Positions 17,843 through 26,613 are shown, counted from the stretch's first letter. The stretch is 50,390 bases of DNA from Achromobacter sp. RTa (GCF_000757485.1 NZ_JPYO01000005.1:1-50390); one strand, 5' to 3'. The notes: generated by a model not told the origin, from the sequence alone. Translations and numbers: made by a program.

Positions 17843-18022
17843 GTGTCAGACACGCCCGCCCGATGCCAGTGTCTGACACCCGTACGCGATGACGGTACGA
17901 ATTGCAGCCGTGTCGCCGGGTGTCTGACACCCCGAGGGAAGAGATTGCCGTCCCGATCGGTGCCAGACACCCTGATGCGCTGCGTCAAGCCTGGCGCTTC
18001 GTGCAGTACGGGTGTCAGACAC
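17843..18022. repeat. Cluster of GTGTCWGACAC-type palindromes
   Basis: The 383-bp space between yjdM and the ABC transporter holds five copies of an 11-bp palindrome: GTGTCAGACAC at 17843 and 18012, GTGTCTGACAC at 17869 and 17920, and GTGCCAGACAC at 17960. A decayed copy lies near 17820. The copy at 17920 extends to a 15-bp palindrome (17918-17932). Start-to-start distances are 26, 51, 40 and 52 bp. The copies have little in common outside the core. Irregular spacing and short length exclude CRISPR. They could be operator half-arrays or members of a dispersed genomic repeat. Confidence 0.8.
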
Positions 18023-18125
18023 GTCCCGTCCCCTCCATTTCCAAAACACACTGTTCCGCCACGCCAAACAAGCCGCCGCGGCGCGGCGGGTAAAATTCCC
18101 GGCTATCGATCAATTGGGGGCGCGT

Positions 18126-19049
18126 GTGCAGCCGGTCATTTCAGTCCAGGATCTATCCAAACGGTACGCATCGGGATTTCAGGCGCTCAAGAACGTGAAC
18201 CTGGATATCCAGCGCGGAGAAATCTTCGCCCTGCTCGGACCGAACGGAGCGGGCAAGACGACGCTGATCAGCATTATCTGCGGCATCGTCAATCCGACCG
18301 GGGGCAGGGTGCTGGCCGACGGCCACGACATCGTGTCCGAATTCCGCGCGGCGCGCGCCAAGATCGGGCTGGTGCCGCAGGAGATCTCCACCGACGCATT
18401 CGAAAGCGTCTGGAACACCGTCAACTTCAGCCGCGGGCTGTTCGGCAAGCCGGCCGACCACGCCTACGTCGAGAAGGTGCTGCGCGACCTCTCCCTCTGG
18501 GACAAGAAGGACAGCCGCATCATGGCGCTGTCGGGCGGCATGAAGCGCCGGGTCATGATCGCCAAGGCGTTGTCGCACGAGCCCGCGATCCTGTTCCTGG
18601 ACGAACCCACCGCCGGGGTGGACGTGGAGTTGCGGCGCGGTATGTGGGAAATGGTGCGGCGGTTGCGCGAAAGCGGCGTCACCATCATCCTGACCACGCA
18701 CTACATCGAGGAAGCCCAGGAAATGGCCGACCGGATCGGCGTGATCCGCAAGGGCGAGATCATCCTGGTCGAGGAAAAGAACGCGCTCATGAAAAAACTC
18801 GGCAAGCGCCAGCTGGCCCTCACCCTGAAGGCGCCGTTGCCCGGCATTCCGACGGCGCTCGACGGTTTTCAGCTGGACCTGTCGGCCGACGGCTACAAGC
18901 TGGTCTATACCTACGACAACCAGGGCGGCGGCGAGATCTCGCGGCTGCTGCATGAACTGGGCAGGCTGGAGATCGAGTTCACGGACCTGAATTCTTCCGA
19001 AAGCTCGCTCGAGGATATCTTTGTCAGCCTGGTGCACGGTCAATCATGA
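18126..19049 (+). CDS. ABC-2 type exporter, ATP-binding subunit (YadG-like)
   Basis: Cytoplasmic ATPase of a two-gene exporter. It is 307 aa. Walker A is GPNGAGKTT at about 38-46, the signature is LSGGMKRR (Met in place of the usual Gln), Walker B is [12 protein letters not shown], and the H-loop is TTHYIEEAQ. The C-terminal 80 residues form the accessory domain seen in ABC-2 exporter ATPases. The GTG start at 18126 ([14 protein letters not shown]) is chosen because a GGGGG stretch lies just upstream and homology begins there. The frame extends upstream through the palindrome cluster. It overlaps the permease gene in ATGA. Substrate unknown. Confidence 0.9.
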   Translation: MQPVISVQDLSKRYASGFQALKNVNLDIQRGEIFALLGPNGAGKTTLISIICGIVNPTGGRVLADGHDIVSEFRAARAKIGLVPQEISTDAFESVWNTVNFSRGLFGKPADHAYVEKVLRDLSLWDKKDSRIMALSGGMKRRVMIAKALSHEPAILFLDEPTAGVDVELRRGMWEMVRRLRESGVTIILTTHYIEEAQEMADRIGVIRKGEIILVEEKNALMKKLGKRQLALTLKAPLPGIPTALDGFQLDLSADGYKLVYTYDNQGGGEISRLLHELGRLEIEFTDLNSSESSLEDIFVSLVHGQS

Positions 19050-19807
19050 ATTTCTACGCCATCCGCGCTATCTACCTGTTTGAAATGGCCCGCGCGTGGC
19101 GCACGCTGATGCAGAGCGTGCTGTCGCCCGTGATCTCCACGTCGCTGTACTTCGTGGTGTTCGGCTCCGCCATCGGCTCGCACATGGTCGAGATCGACGG
19201 CGTGAGCTACGGCGCCTTCATCGTGCCCGGCATGATCATGCTTTCGCTGCTGACGCAGAGCGTCGCCAATGCTTCCTTCGGCATCTACATGCCGAGGTTT
19301 TCCGGCACCATCTACGAAATCCACTCGGCGCCCATTTCCTATGTGGAGATCGTCATGGGCTACGTCGGGGCGGCCGCCAGCAAGTCCATCATCCTGGGGT
19401 TGATCATGCTGGCCACGGCGCGGCTGTTCGTGGCCTTCGAGGTGGCGCATCCCATCTGGATGCTGGCCTTCCTGGTCCTCACTTCCGTGACGTTCAGCCT
19501 GTTCGGCTTCATCATCGGCATCTGGGCCGACGGTTTCGAGAAGCTGCAGATCATTCCGCTCATGATCATCACGCCGCTGACCTTCTTGGGCGGCACTTTC
19601 TATTCCATCAAGATGCTGCCGCCGTTCTGGCAGGCCGTCACGCTGTTCAATCCGGTCGTGTACCTGGTCAGCGGGTTCCGCTGGGCGTTCTACGGAGTGG
19701 CCGACGTCAGCGTGGGCATCAGCGTGGGCATGACGCTGGCCTTCCTGCTGGCCTGCGTGCTGGGCGTGCGCTGGATCTTCAAGACGGGCTACCGGCTCAA
19801 GACCTAG
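19046..19807 (+). CDS. ABC-2 type exporter, permease subunit (YadH-like)
   Basis: A 253-aa membrane protein with six predicted helices. The ABC-2 signature is visible in the region [20 protein letters not shown] followed by [16 protein letters not shown]. It is the membrane partner of the ATPase before it, coupled through a 4-bp overlap. YadG/YadH-type pairs are widespread and their substrates are not established. The gene ends 25 bp before a convergent GST gene. Confidence 0.9.
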   Translation: MNFYAIRAIYLFEMARAWRTLMQSVLSPVISTSLYFVVFGSAIGSHMVEIDGVSYGAFIVPGMIMLSLLTQSVANASFGIYMPRFSGTIYEIHSAPISYVEIVMGYVGAAASKSIILGLIMLATARLFVAFEVAHPIWMLAFLVLTSVTFSLFGFIIGIWADGFEKLQIIPLMIITPLTFLGGTFYSIKMLPPFWQAVTLFNPVVYLVSGFRWAFYGVADVSVGISVGMTLAFLLACVLGVRWIFKTGYRLKT

Positions 19808-19831
19808 CGCCGGCCCAGTCCGGCGTTCGGA

Positions 19832-20530
19832 TCAGGGCGCGCAGACCGGCGCGGCGCGCGCCATGCCGCCGAAGGCGTCCAGCAGGCGTTCGCGCCAGGC
19901 GTGGACGGGATCGTCCTCGGCCAACAGCTCCAGGGGGAAGGTGCAACGGGCCCACATGAACATGCCGAACACCGCGTAGTCCGCGTAGGCGGGCTGCTCG
20001 CCGGACAGATAGGGTTGCCTGCCCAGCGTTTGCCGCAGCGGCAGCAGCGACGCGCGCAGCGCGGCGAGCTGCTCGTCCCGTATCGCGGGCAGGTCCTCCA
20101 GCTTGCCGAAGCGTTTTTCGCGCGTTGCGCGGAAGTAGTCCTTGTCCTTGTCGTGGATCAGGCCATGGATGCCGGGAAGCAGCAGGCGGGCCAGCGTGGG
20201 CACCAGCGTGGCGTCCGCCCAGGAGTTCGCAAAGAGGCTCAGCGCGCGGCCGGCCGCGCCGCCGAAGAGGGAGGGGCGCTCGGGGAAGGCTTCTTCGAGA
20301 TAGCACGCGATCTGCCAGGAATCGCTTACCACATGCGTGCCATGCACCAGCACCGGCACCAGCTTCTGGCCGGAAAAGTCGATGGCCTCCTTCTCGGTGA
20401 AGCGCCAGGGCACGGTCGTGGCGGACAGGCCTTTGTGGGCCAGCGCCATGTGCGTTTTCCAGCAATGCGGGCTGAACCGCAGCGACGGGTCGGCGCCCGC
20501 CAGGTCATAAAGGGTGAGATCCGGGGTCAA
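19832..20530 (-). CDS. Glutathione S-transferase family protein
   Basis: A 232-aa cytoplasmic protein with a thioredoxin-like N-terminal domain (TLYDLAGADPSLRFSPHCWK) and an all-helical C-terminal domain. The N-terminal SPHCWK segment and GQKLVPVLVHGTHVVSDSW (cis-Pro, then the D-S that contacts the glutathione gamma-glutamyl group) resemble the beta-etherase-type or omega-like GSTs. The substrate is not predictable. It stands alone, convergent with the ABC exporter. Confidence 0.85.
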   Translation of the reverse strand: MTPDLTLYDLAGADPSLRFSPHCWKTHMALAHKGLSATTVPWRFTEKEAIDFSGQKLVPVLVHGTHVVSDSWQIACYLEEAFPERPSLFGGAAGRALSLFANSWADATLVPTLARLLLPGIHGLIHDKDKDYFRATREKRFGKLEDLPAIRDEQLAALRASLLPLRQTLGRQPYLSGEQPAYADYAVFGMFMWARCTFPLELLAEDDPVHAWRERLLDAFGGMARAAPVCAP

Positions 20531-20586
20531 GATTCCGCGCTCCTTGGACAGGACTGGGGGAGAAACGGAAACAGCATAACTGCAGA

Positions 20587-20623
20587 AAGAAAAAACGCCA
20601 CGCTCCCGAAGGCGCGTGGCGTT
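20587..20623 (-). terminator. Rho-independent terminator of the DUF4168 gene
   Basis: On the minus strand a perfect 10-bp stem (AACGCCACGC / GCGTGGCGTT; 20614-20623 and 20594-20603) with a 10-nt loop is followed by a U-rich run (the A-rich 20587-20595 on the plus strand). Confidence 0.9.
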
Positions 20624-20648
20624 TGCCGCGGCGGGGGGCGGGGCGGCA

Positions 20649-21056
20649 TTACTTGGTGGCGGGACCGCCCTTGCTCAGGTTCATCACGCGTTGCTTGAGC
20701 TGGGGGTCCTGCTGCACGGCCTGGCCGATGCCGTTGAATTCCTCGACGGTCAGTCCGTCCGCGCGGACCAGTTGCACCATCTTGGCGTCGGCTTCCTGGA
20801 CGACCTGCTGCTTGGCTTCGTCCGTCTTGGCGGCGTCGACCTTGGGCCGGTATTCGTCCACGACGCCGGAGATCTTCTGCGACGCCGACGCGAAGCGCTG
20901 CAATTGCTGGTCGGTCGGCTTGATCGCGGGCGGGGGCGCCATTTGCTGCTGGGCCTGGGCTTGCGCCTGGCTGGCCTGTTGCGCAAGGGCGGGGGCACCG
21001 GACAGCGCCGTCGTCAGCAGGGCGGCGGATAGGAATGCGTAAGTGGAACGCTGCAT
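20649..21056 (-). CDS. DUF4168 secreted protein
   Basis: A 135-aa protein with a signal peptide (MQRSTYAFLSAALLTTALSG, cleavage after ALA). A Gln/Ala-rich stretch follows, then a helical domain with the DUF4168 pattern LQRFASASQKISGVVDEY and GLTVEEFNGIGQAVQQDPQL. Probably periplasmic; function unknown. The start at 21056 is favoured over an upstream in-frame start at 21098 by GGAGG just before it and by the signal peptide. A strong terminator follows. Monocistronic. The 205 bp upstream to the next gene show no clear element. Confidence 0.85.
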   Translation of the reverse strand: MQRSTYAFLSAALLTTALSGAPALAQQASQAQAQAQQQMAPPPAIKPTDQQLQRFASASQKISGVVDEYRPKVDAAKTDEAKQQVVQEADAKMVQLVRADGLTVEEFNGIGQAVQQDPQLKQRVMNLSKGGPATK

Positions 21057-21261
21057 GAAACCTCCATGTTCCGGTTGAATGTCTGCCCATGATGACAATC
21101 GGCCCCGTCCAGGAGCAAGTTTCGCGATGTGTTTTCCTGTGTCGGCAGGCCACCGGATGCGCGCGCTGCGCGGGAGGGCGCTCCCCGCGCAGCGCCGGAA
21201 ACGTTTTGCGCGCTTTCGTAGTCGCTGCTGGCCGCGATGTTTCCTTAGGTGTTCGGCGGCC

Positions 21262-22074
21262 CTAGACGGCCAGCATGCTCAGCATCACCAGCGCCAGCAG
21301 CAGCACATAGACGCGGGCGTGCATGCGGTCGGGGATGCGGGGGATCAGGGGCGCCGCCAGCCGGATGCCCGCCAGCGAGCCCAGAGCCAGGGCGGCGAAG
21401 GCCAGCAGGTCCACGTAGCCCACGATCCATGGCGCCAGGGCCTGCGGCAGGCCGCGGGCGGCCGCCATGTAGGCCAGCGTGCCGACGATGGCGACGGGCA
21501 GCGTCAGCGGATTGGCCATGGCCGCGGCTTTGGACATGGGCAGGCCCCGGCGCCGAAGCAGGGGCACCGTCATGACGCTGCCGCCGACTCCCAGAAAGGC
21601 CGCGATCGCGCCGATGGCCGCGCCGCCGCCCACCATCACGCCCGCGCCCAGCGGCCTTGGCCGCGCCTCGCCTTGCGCCATGAAGCCCTGGCGCAGCAGG
21701 CAGTCCAGGATGGTCACGGCCAGATAGGCGATGAAGGCGTAGCGCACCAGTCCGCCGCTGGCGCGGGTGGCGGCCAGCGCGCCCAACAGCGAGCCCGCCG
21801 CGATGAAGGCCGCCAGCGGCCAGACATAGGCCCGCAGGATGTTGCCGGCGCGCTGGTGCTTGCGTGTGGCCGCCACCGAGTTGACGATCATGACGCAGGT
21901 GGAGGTGGCCACCGCGATGTGCATGGCCGACTGGCCGATCGCGTCCTGCGTGCCGTGGGTGGCGGTCAGCACGCCATACAGCACGGGCACCACGACGAAA
22001 CCGCCGCCGAAGCCGAACAGCACGGTCGTCACGCCGCTCAGACAACCGAAAAACGCCAGAACCAGATACATCAT
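21262..22074 (-). CDS. TauE/SafE-family anion exporter
   Basis: A 270-aa membrane protein with about eight helices in two repeats. The motif GFGGGFVVVPVL in the first half and FLGVGGSVMTVPLL in the second half are the duplicated TauE/SafE signature. The family exports sulfite, sulfoacetate and related small anions; the substrate here is unknown. The start at 22074 follows GGAGG by 9 bp on the minus strand; an ATG at 22071 is adjacent. It is divergent from the AraC-family gene at 22202, which is a candidate regulator. Confidence 0.88.
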   Translation of the reverse strand: MMYLVLAFFGCLSGVTTVLFGFGGGFVVVPVLYGVLTATHGTQDAIGQSAMHIAVATSTCVMIVNSVAATRKHQRAGNILRAYVWPLAAFIAAGSLLGALAATRASGGLVRYAFIAYLAVTILDCLLRQGFMAQGEARPRPLGAGVMVGGGAAIGAIAAFLGVGGSVMTVPLLRRRGLPMSKAAAMANPLTLPVAIVGTLAYMAAARGLPQALAPWIVGYVDLLAFAALALGSLAGIRLAAPLIPRIPDRMHARVYVLLLALVMLSMLAV

Positions 22075-22201
22075 GCCGCCCGTCCTCCCGGGGAAAACGG
22101 TCACGATACGGCGGCCAGGCCTGGCCCGCTTTCGAGGATGGGACAATAATGTTTGCATTTCGGCCAATAGATACGCCGCCGGCCCTGGCGGCCCAAGCGC
22201 C

Positions 22202-22969
22202 ATGCGCAATGTCCATATAGACCGCTACGACCACCTGGACCGCCCCGTCGTCGCCATCGGCAACGACTACCCTCCCGGCCAGTTGCTGCCGGCTCACGCG
22301 CATCGTCGCGCCCAGCTGCTGTATGGCGCCACCGGCGTCATGCAGGTCGCTACCCGCGACGGCAACTGGGTGGTGCCGCCGCAGCGCGCCGTGTGGATTC
22401 CCGCTGGCGTGGTCCACGAGGTCCGCATGCTGGGCGTCAGCACGCGCAGCGCCTACGTCGAGCCGGGAGTGGCGCGCGCCGATGGGCAGGCATGCGAGGT
22501 GATCGAGGTCTCGCCGCTATTGCGGCAGTTGCTGATGGATGCGGTGGACATGCCCGCCGAGTACGACCGGGCCGGACGCGACGGGGCGCTGGCGGCCTTG
22601 CTGCTGCATGAGATAGCGCGCGCGCCGGTGCTGCCCCTGCATATCCCGCTGCCGCCCGACGAGCGCCTGGCGGCCCTGTGCAGGCAGTTCATCGCCGCGC
22701 CCGACGCGCGCGCCGCGCCCGAGGGCTGGGCCGGCCGCCTGCATATGAGCCCGCGCACCTTCAGCCGCCATTTCCGCGGGCAGACCGGCATGGCGTTCTC
22801 GGAGTGGCGCCAGCGCGCTTGCGTGGTGCTGGCGCTGTCGCGCCTGGCCTCGGGCGCGCCCGTCACCGCCATCGCGCTGGATTTCGGCTACCAGAGCCCC
22901 GCCGCGTTTTCCACGATGTTCCGGCGCGTGCTGGGGCGTCCGCCCACGGAATACCTGCGCCAGGACTAG
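22202..22969 (+). CDS. AraC-family regulator with cupin domain
   Basis: A 255-aa DNA-binding protein. The N-terminal cupin (about residues 20-90: PAHAHRRAQLLYGATGVMQV, then RAVWIPAGVVHEV) senses a ligand. The C-terminal AraC helix-turn-helix pair covers about residues 155-255: RLHMSPRTFSRHFRGQTGM and ALDFGYQSPAAFSTMFRRV. It resembles NimR-type regulators that control a divergent exporter, fitting its divergent position to the TauE gene 127 bp away. Its TAG stop codon is part of the outer inverted repeat of the element at 22966-23237. Confidence 0.88.
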   Translation: MRNVHIDRYDHLDRPVVAIGNDYPPGQLLPAHAHRRAQLLYGATGVMQVATRDGNWVVPPQRAVWIPAGVVHEVRMLGVSTRSAYVEPGVARADGQACEVIEVSPLLRQLLMDAVDMPAEYDRAGRDGALAALLLHEIARAPVLPLHIPLPPDERLAALCRQFIAAPDARAAPEGWAGRLHMSPRTFSRHFRGQTGMAFSEWRQRACVVLALSRLASGAPVTAIALDFGYQSPAAFSTMFRRVLGRPPTEYLRQD

Positions 22970-23237
22970 GGCCTGTTCACACTAAATCGAGCCTTGCATG
23001 AGTACCCAAATGAACGCCTATCAAGGCGCGAAGCGCAGACGTGGCGGGACCACGGCGAGCATTCGCAACGCAGAGAGGCGTTCATTTGGGTACTCACCCT
23101 TCGGGCAGGCCAGCCATCGGGCGGCTGGCGTCGTTGCAGTCACCTTGCGTGGCACAGCCACGCGGCGGCGCCTACGCCTAGCCAGCCGCCCGATGGCTGG
23201 CCTGTGCAAGGCTCGATTTAGGGTGAACAGGCCCTAG
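22966..23237. repeat. 272-bp four-armed inverted-repeat element (possible MITE or structured RNA)
   Basis: The whole element is tiled by four adjacent inverted repeats. Outer 33-bp arms: 22966-22998 and 23205-23237 (one mismatch). Arm 1: 21-bp perfect, 22999-23019 and 23076-23096. Arm 2: CCC-TTC-GGG at 23097-23105. Arm 3: 24-bp perfect, 23106-23129 and 23181-23204. There are no unpaired bases between arms at the junction. The loops of arms 1 and 3 hold smaller hairpins (GTGG/CCAC at 23041-23053; GCGTGG/CCACGC at 23147-23163). The ends read CTAG-GGCCTGTTCAC and GTGAACAGGCC-CTAG, so a CTAG or TA target duplication is possible. It has no credible gene. It fills the space between the AraC gene and the FAD monooxygenase gene. 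Confidence 0.9.
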
Positions 23238-23258
23238 GCCCTGTCGGTAGTTGGTACT

Positions 23259-24470
23259 ATGCCGGCACTCATGAAGCACGCGACCCATTCCAGCCATCCC
23301 TCCCTCTCCATCGGCATCGCAGGCGCGGGCAGCGCAGGCCTGGCCACCGCGCTGGCGCTGGCGCGCGACGGCCACCAGGTGCGGGTGTTCGAAAAGCACC
23401 AGGGCTTCACCACGCTGGGGGCGGGCCTGTTGTTGCAGCCGCCGGGCGTGCGCGCGCTGAGAACGCTCGGGGTGGATGTGGAGGCCTTGAACGTCGGCGC
23501 GCCCATCGACCGCCTGCTGGGACTTTCGCACCGGGGCTGGCCGGTCGTGGATATCGACTACAAGGGCGACGGCGCGCGAGCCGTGACCCGGGCGGCCTTG
23601 GGCGAGGTGCTGTTCGACGCGGCGCGGCGGGCTGGCGTGGAGTTTTCGTTCGGCTGTCCGGTCAGCGAGCTCGACACGCGGGAGGGCAAGGCGCTCGTGA
23701 CGCACGGCGCTGGCGAAGGCCAGGCCCAGTCCTGCTTCGACCTCTTCGTAGCGGCCGATGGCGCCGCTTCGGCGCTGCGTGAGCAGGCCGGGCTGGCCGC
23801 CCGCTCGCGCGCCTATCCCTGGGGAGCCCTGTGGGGCCAGTTCTGGGTTCCGGGCTGGCCGGGCGCGACGCAGTTGCTGCAACGGTTTCGCGGCACCCGC
23901 GAAATGATGGGACTATTGCCGACCGAGATCGGCCCGCAGGGCGTGCGCCTGTCCCTCTTCTGGAGCATCCGGCACGACGCCCTGCCGGCCTGGAGGGCCG
24001 CGCCCATCGGTGTATGGAAGGCGCGCCTGCTGTCCTTGTGGCCAGAGGCTGCGCCGGTGGTCGACCAGATTTCAGGGCACGAGGACCTGGCGGTGGCCAC
24101 CTACCGCCACACCTGGCCGCGGGGATTGGCCAAGGGCCCTTATTGCGCGGTGGGAGACGCGGGCCATGCGATGAGCCCGCAGCTGGGCCTGGGCACGACG
24201 CTTGCGGCCTTGGACGCCATGGCGCTGGCGCGCGCGCTGGGCCGGCACGGCGCGGCCCGGGGGCCAGCGGAATACGCCCGCAGCCGGCTCATGCCGTCGC
24301 GGATGTACCAGACGCTGAGCCGCGCGCTGACGCCTTGTTTCCAGGCCTCGGGGCCCGGGCTGTGGCGCGACCTGGTGTTCGGCGGAGCCTTGCTGGTGCC
24401 CGGCATGCGCGCGCTGATGAAGCGCGGCCTTCTGGCCATGCCGCAGCCGGACCCGGCCCGCCGCCATTGA
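23259..24470 (+). CDS. FAD-dependent aromatic-hydroxylase-type monooxygenase
   Basis: A 403-aa flavoprotein of the PHBH fold. The dinucleotide motif is GIAGAGSAGLATALALARDG (about residues 19-38). The second FAD motif CAVGDAGHAMSPQLGLGTTL (about residues 292-311) contains the GD that binds ribityl. The N-terminal Rossmann fold plus these motifs identify group A monooxygenases; the substrate is unknown. The start at 23259 is the first ATG after the repeat element; ATG 23271 (MKHATHSSHPS) is also possible, and neither has a strong ribosome-binding site. Only 21 bp separate it from the element, so its promoter probably lies in or across the element. Confidence 0.85.
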   Translation: MPALMKHATHSSHPSLSIGIAGAGSAGLATALALARDGHQVRVFEKHQGFTTLGAGLLLQPPGVRALRTLGVDVEALNVGAPIDRLLGLSHRGWPVVDIDYKGDGARAVTRAALGEVLFDAARRAGVEFSFGCPVSELDTREGKALVTHGAGEGQAQSCFDLFVAADGAASALREQAGLAARSRAYPWGALWGQFWVPGWPGATQLLQRFRGTREMMGLLPTEIGPQGVRLSLFWSIRHDALPAWRAAPIGVWKARLLSLWPEAAPVVDQISGHEDLAVATYRHTWPRGLAKGPYCAVGDAGHAMSPQLGLGTTLAALDAMALARALGRHGAARGPAEYARSRLMPSRMYQTLSRALTPCFQASGPGLWRDLVFGGALLVPGMRALMKRGLLAMPQPDPARRH

Positions 24471-24488
24471 GAAGAGGCGGGCGCGCCG

Positions 24489-25133
24489 TCAGGCCGCGTA
24501 CCAGAGCACCGCGAAGAAGTGGCAGACGGTGCCGGCAAGCACGAACAGATGCCAGACGAAGTGGCTGTAGCGCCAGCGGTTGTCGAGCACGAAGAACACC
24601 ACGCCGCCCGTATAGGCCAGCCCGCCCGCGACCAGCCACCACAAGCCGCCGGTGGGCACGTTTTCGATCAGGGGATTCACGGCGATGAGCACCAGCCAGC
24701 CCATGGCCAGGTAGAGGCCGGTGGAAATCGCAGGGCGGTTGAGGCGCTTGCTGGCCTTCAGCCCCACGCCGAGCAGGGCCATGCCCCAGACCAGGCCGAA
24801 GAGGGTCCAGCCCCAGGGGCCGCGCAGCGCGCCCAGCGCGAACGGCGTGTAGGTGCCCGCGATCAGCAGGTAGATGGCCGAATGGTCCAGCACATTGAAG
24901 AACTGTTTGGCGCGGCTGCGGGGCAGGGCGTGATAGATGGTGGAGGCCAGGTACAGCAGACACATCGAGGCGGCGAAGACGGCGGCCCCCGCAATGAAGG
25001 CGGCGTCGCCCTGGCGCACGGCGGCGACGATCAGGATGGGAGCCGATGCCACGGCGCCGGCCGCGCCCACGCCGTGGCTGATGGTGTTGGCGATTTCCTC
25101 GCCGAATGTCTGGGGTCTGTCGTTGGGAAACAT
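24489..25133 (-). CDS. Hemolysin III / PAQR-family membrane protein
   Basis: A 214-aa protein with seven predicted helices. Family residues are present: EEIANTISHGVG near residue 12, STIYHALPRSRAKQ with conserved Ser and His, LDHSAIYLLIAGTYTPF, and the C-terminal HLFVLAGTVCHFFAV. Bacterial members (YqfA, TrhA) affect membrane lipid homeostasis; the haemolysin name is historical. Monocistronic, convergent with the monooxygenase gene. The 215 bp upstream, shared with the divergent esterase gene, should hold both promoters; I see no clear operator. Confidence 0.9.
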   Translation of the reverse strand: MFPNDRPQTFGEEIANTISHGVGAAGAVASAPILIVAAVRQGDAAFIAGAAVFAASMCLLYLASTIYHALPRSRAKQFFNVLDHSAIYLLIAGTYTPFALGALRGPWGWTLFGLVWGMALLGVGLKASKRLNRPAISTGLYLAMGWLVLIAVNPLIENVPTGGLWWLVAGGLAYTGGVVFFVLDNRWRYSHFVWHLFVLAGTVCHFFAVLWYAA

Positions 25134-25348
25134 GAATGCGTCTTGGTTGGCCCGAAGGTTCCACCATAGGCGCTTTGATGCGCCGCCTCAAGGCCGGCGC
25201 CGCACTTTGCGCCGGCGATGAGGGGCCGGTTTGATCTTGTGCAAACCAGGGGCTGCCCTGGGGGCGGGACCACCGCCGGCCGGAAGTTACTGTGTGATAC
25301 ATTCCATGCCGGTGTCATGCTCAACGGGTTTACTGGCCGAGGCCTCGA

Positions 25349-26422
25349 ATGGCGCGCAGTTTTACCAGTCTGTTTTTCAAAACCGCGAAGAAACTCGGCA
25401 GGCTGCAGCGAGCCGCCCTGCGCGCGGCGGCTCCGCAGACTGCCAAGCGGCGCAGCGCCACCCGGCGCAAGGCCACCGTCGCCGCCCGGCAGGCCGCCAA
25501 ATCCGCCGCGTCCGCGGCTCCCTCCCTGGGTTGCGGCCGCTGGGAGGCCGCCAGGCAGTTCTCCGACAGCCGGGGCCAACGGCTCGGCTTCTCCCGCTAT
25601 ACCCCCGATTCCGCGCCGCGCTCCGGCATGCCGCTCGTGGTGATGCTGCATGGCTGCAGGCAGACTTCGCTGGCGTTCGCCCGCGGTTCCCGCATGAATC
25701 AATGGGCCGACGCCGGCGGTTTCATGGTGCTGTATCCGCAGCAGTCGCTGGCCCGGCAGGTGCAGCGCTGCTGGCGCTGGTTCCAGCCCGACGATGCGCA
25801 TGGCGGCGCGGAGGCCGACCTGATCGCCGCCCTGATCCGGTCGGAGTCGGACCGGTTCGGACTGGATCCCGAACGTATCTATGTCGCCGGCCTGTCGGCC
25901 GGCGCCGGCATGGCCGCGCTGGTGGCGCTCCGGCATCCTCGCCTGATCGCCGCGGTGGCCATGCATTCGGGCCCGGTCGTGGGCGACGCCCACAGCGCGG
26001 CCGGCGGCATCGGCACCATGCGGCGCGGCACCCTCAAGCCGCTGCTGCCCCTTTTGCAGCGCGTGGCGGATCCGGCCGTGTTCCAGCTGGGCATGCCTGC
26101 CATGATCCTGCAAGGCCAGCTGGACCCGGCGGTGGCGCCGCGCAACGCGCGCCAACTGTTCGAACAGTTCCGCCTGCTCAATGGCCTGTCGCCCGAGCGC
26201 TCCCCGATCGAACACGTGCTGGGCCTGGGCACGGAAAAGGCCTATCGCCGTGTGGACATGCTGCGCGGCCAGAACACCGTGCTGCGCCTGTGCGAGATCA
26301 CGCGGCTGGAACACGCCTGGAGCGGCGGCGACGCGGCCATCCGGTACCACGCCCGCAGCGGCCCCGATGCCTCGTCGCTGATCTGGCGTTTCTTCCAGGC
26401 GCAGCGCCGCGCGGGGAGTTGA
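25349..26422 (+). CDS. PHB-depolymerase-family esterase
   Basis: A 357-aa alpha/beta hydrolase of the LpqC/PHB depolymerase type. Residues 1-60 are a basic Ala/Arg/Lys-rich extension (ARRKATVAARQAAKSAASAA), reminiscent of PHB-granule or DNA-associating tails. The oxyanion region is VVMLHGCRQT (97-106). The nucleophile is Ser183 in GLSAGAG, the acid lies in GQLDPAV and the histidine in LEHAWSGGD. There is no signal peptide, so it is likely cytoplasmic. It could hydrolyse intracellular polyhydroxyalkanoate or other esters. It ends directly against the DUF1993 remnant. Confidence 0.85.
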   Translation: MARSFTSLFFKTAKKLGRLQRAALRAAAPQTAKRRSATRRKATVAARQAAKSAASAAPSLGCGRWEAARQFSDSRGQRLGFSRYTPDSAPRSGMPLVVMLHGCRQTSLAFARGSRMNQWADAGGFMVLYPQQSLARQVQRCWRWFQPDDAHGGAEADLIAALIRSESDRFGLDPERIYVAGLSAGAGMAALVALRHPRLIAAVAMHSGPVVGDAHSAAGGIGTMRRGTLKPLLPLLQRVADPAVFQLGMPAMILQGQLDPAVAPRNARQLFEQFRLLNGLSPERSPIEHVLGLGTEKAYRRVDMLRGQNTVLRLCEITRLEHAWSGGDAAIRYHARSGPDASSLIWRFFQAQRRAGS

Positions 26423-26613
26423 ACGGCGCCGAAAGCCGCAAGATCACATTGGCTTTCGGCGACTTCAAGCAGGAATTCCGGGGCGACGACTATCTGCTGA
26501 CGTTCGCGCTGCCCAACTTCTATTTCCACGTCACGACGGCGTACGGCATCCTGCGGCAGGCGGGCGTGAAGATCGGCAAGCTCGATTTCCTGGGGCCGTA
26601 CCCGCAGCCCTAG
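26419..26613 (+). pseudogene. 3' remnant of a DUF1993 gene
   Basis: About 64 codons in the frame ending at TAG 26611 read as the C-terminal third of a DUF1993 protein: AESRKITLAFGDFKQEFRGD, then YLLTFALPNFYFHVTTAYGI and LRQAGVKIGKLDFLGPYPQP. Complete members have about 170 aa; the N-terminal two thirds are absent, replaced by the esterase gene in another frame. No start codon or ribosome-binding site serves the fragment. It looks like a deletion junction between the two genes, with the reading frame of the remnant still intact, so the event may be recent. Confidence 0.8.

Noticed and set aside
17843..18022. Palindrome cluster as a CRISPR array
   Set aside because: Cores are only 11-15 bp and spacing is irregular (26-52 bp start to start); there are no cas genes.
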